From the NCBI GenBank assembly GCA_029934265.1, contig JAOZMN010000137.1:1-7622 (forward strand): a stretch of 7,622 bases of DNA, written 5' to 3'. The DNA comes from Bacteroidales bacterium (GTDB lineage Bacteria; Bacteroidota; Bacteroidia; Bacteroidales; JAADGE01). Under the pieces are notes generated by a model, which made no database searches, was not told the origin of the DNA, and worked only from the letters and a program-made list of their open reading frames with translations. This document shows, piece after piece, positions 7,087 through 7,622 of this stretch. The position numbers were made by a program, and so were the translations under genes. Numbering within the stretch: the stretch's first letter is position 1; every line of letters starts with the position of its first letter.

Positions 7087-7622
7087 ATATTAAATTCTCA
7101 CGTTGCTTAGAAAAAAAAATTAATTGGAACCAAAAATTGGTTATTGTAAAAGGTACACGAGGAGTAGGAAAAACAACACTTATTTTACATTATGTAAAAT
7201 CAAATTATAAAATTGACAAGCGTGTCTTATATGTAAGTTTAGATGATGTCTTTTTTACCGGTTATAATTTATCGGAATTTATTGAAAATTTTGTATCACA
7301 AGGCGGAAAACATCTTTTTATTGATGAAATTCATAAATACAACGGTGATTTCGGTGAAGAAATAAAAGAAGTTCTTAACAAGTTTGAAAAACTGCGAATA
7401 GTTTTAATCGGAACATCGGTTACGGATTATCAAAGTAAATTGCAATTTATAGAAGATTATACTGTATATGATTTGCAGGGTCTTTCTCTGCGAGAATATA
7501 TTTATTTTAAAGAGGGTGTAAAGTTTCCAATCTTGACCATAGAACAAATTTTATTTGATAATTTTACTGCCTGTGAAAGAGTTAGCATGAAAATTGATAT
7601 ACTTTCATTATTTGACTCATAA
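7041..7622 (+). pseudogene. Shortened AAA_14/DUF4143-type ATPase (N-terminal half only)
   Basis: This is the ATPase half of a family of predicted P-loop proteins (AAA_14 followed by DUF4143) usually about 380-400 residues long. Their role is poorly known; many genomes carry several copies. Walker A is intact (KGTRGVGKTT, 37-46), as are YVSLDD (64-69), Walker B LFIDEIHK (92-99), a sensor-1-like GTS (124-126) and QGLSLREY (146-153). From memory, relatives have an LSRR arginine pair where this protein reads FIED (136-139). The frame stops at 193 residues, where relatives typically continue into a YLKYGYYPF-like segment and the DUF4143 domain. The TAA is the last three bases of the window, so what follows is unseen. 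I class it as a likely truncated gene; a functional short protein remains possible. A 9-A run lies at 7111-7119. The start is fixed by the TAA just before the ATG. Confidence 0.7.

Overview
The window looks like chromosomal DNA from a low-GC member of the Bacteroidota, most likely a Bacteroidales-type lineage. The evidence is a GldG-type protein, a group marker of that phylum; two-subunit KorAB with the gamma domain fused to alpha; an AT-rich sequence whose main genes mostly lack Shine-Dalgarno sites; and promoter-like sites fitting the Bacteroidota sigma-factor pattern (TTTG, then TAnnTTTG). No species can be named from this sequence alone.

Layout, left to right. (1) Positions 3-2624, plus strand: the 3' part of a subtilisin-like (S8) protease, then gldG 6 bases later, apparently one transcription unit that starts outside the window. 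(2) Positions 2661-2709: a strong, nearly symmetric hairpin that probably ends transcription from both sides. (3) Positions 5581-2733, minus strand: korA and korB, separated by 2 bases, encoding a thiamine-diphosphate and iron-sulfur 2-oxoacid:ferredoxin oxidoreductase, with a likely promoter -7 box upstream. (4) Positions 6658-5753, minus strand: a FemAB/GNAT-like acyltransferase of unknown substrate. (5) Positions 6659-7040: a 382-base AT-rich divergent intergenic region with short tandem and inverted repeats and the best promoter match in the window. (6) Positions 7041-7622, plus strand: the N-terminal ATPase half of an AAA_14/DUF4143-type protein that stops early at the last three bases of the window.

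The genes form at least three functionally separate groups. The protease and GldG are probably envelope proteins, with GldG the auxiliary part of an ABC-type system. KorAB is central carbon metabolism: it makes or consumes acyl-CoA and passes electrons through ferredoxin, which is encoded elsewhere. The right third (acyltransferase and shortened ATPase) is visibly more AT-rich, has 8-9 base homopolymers inside genes, and reads as accessory and possibly decaying.

I found no CRISPR array, rRNA, tRNA, insertion sequence or prophage gene, and no convincing new multi-gene system. The points most worth following are the shortened ATPase with its altered arginine position and overlapping upstream ORF, the protease-gldG pairing, and the repeats next to the ATPase promoter.
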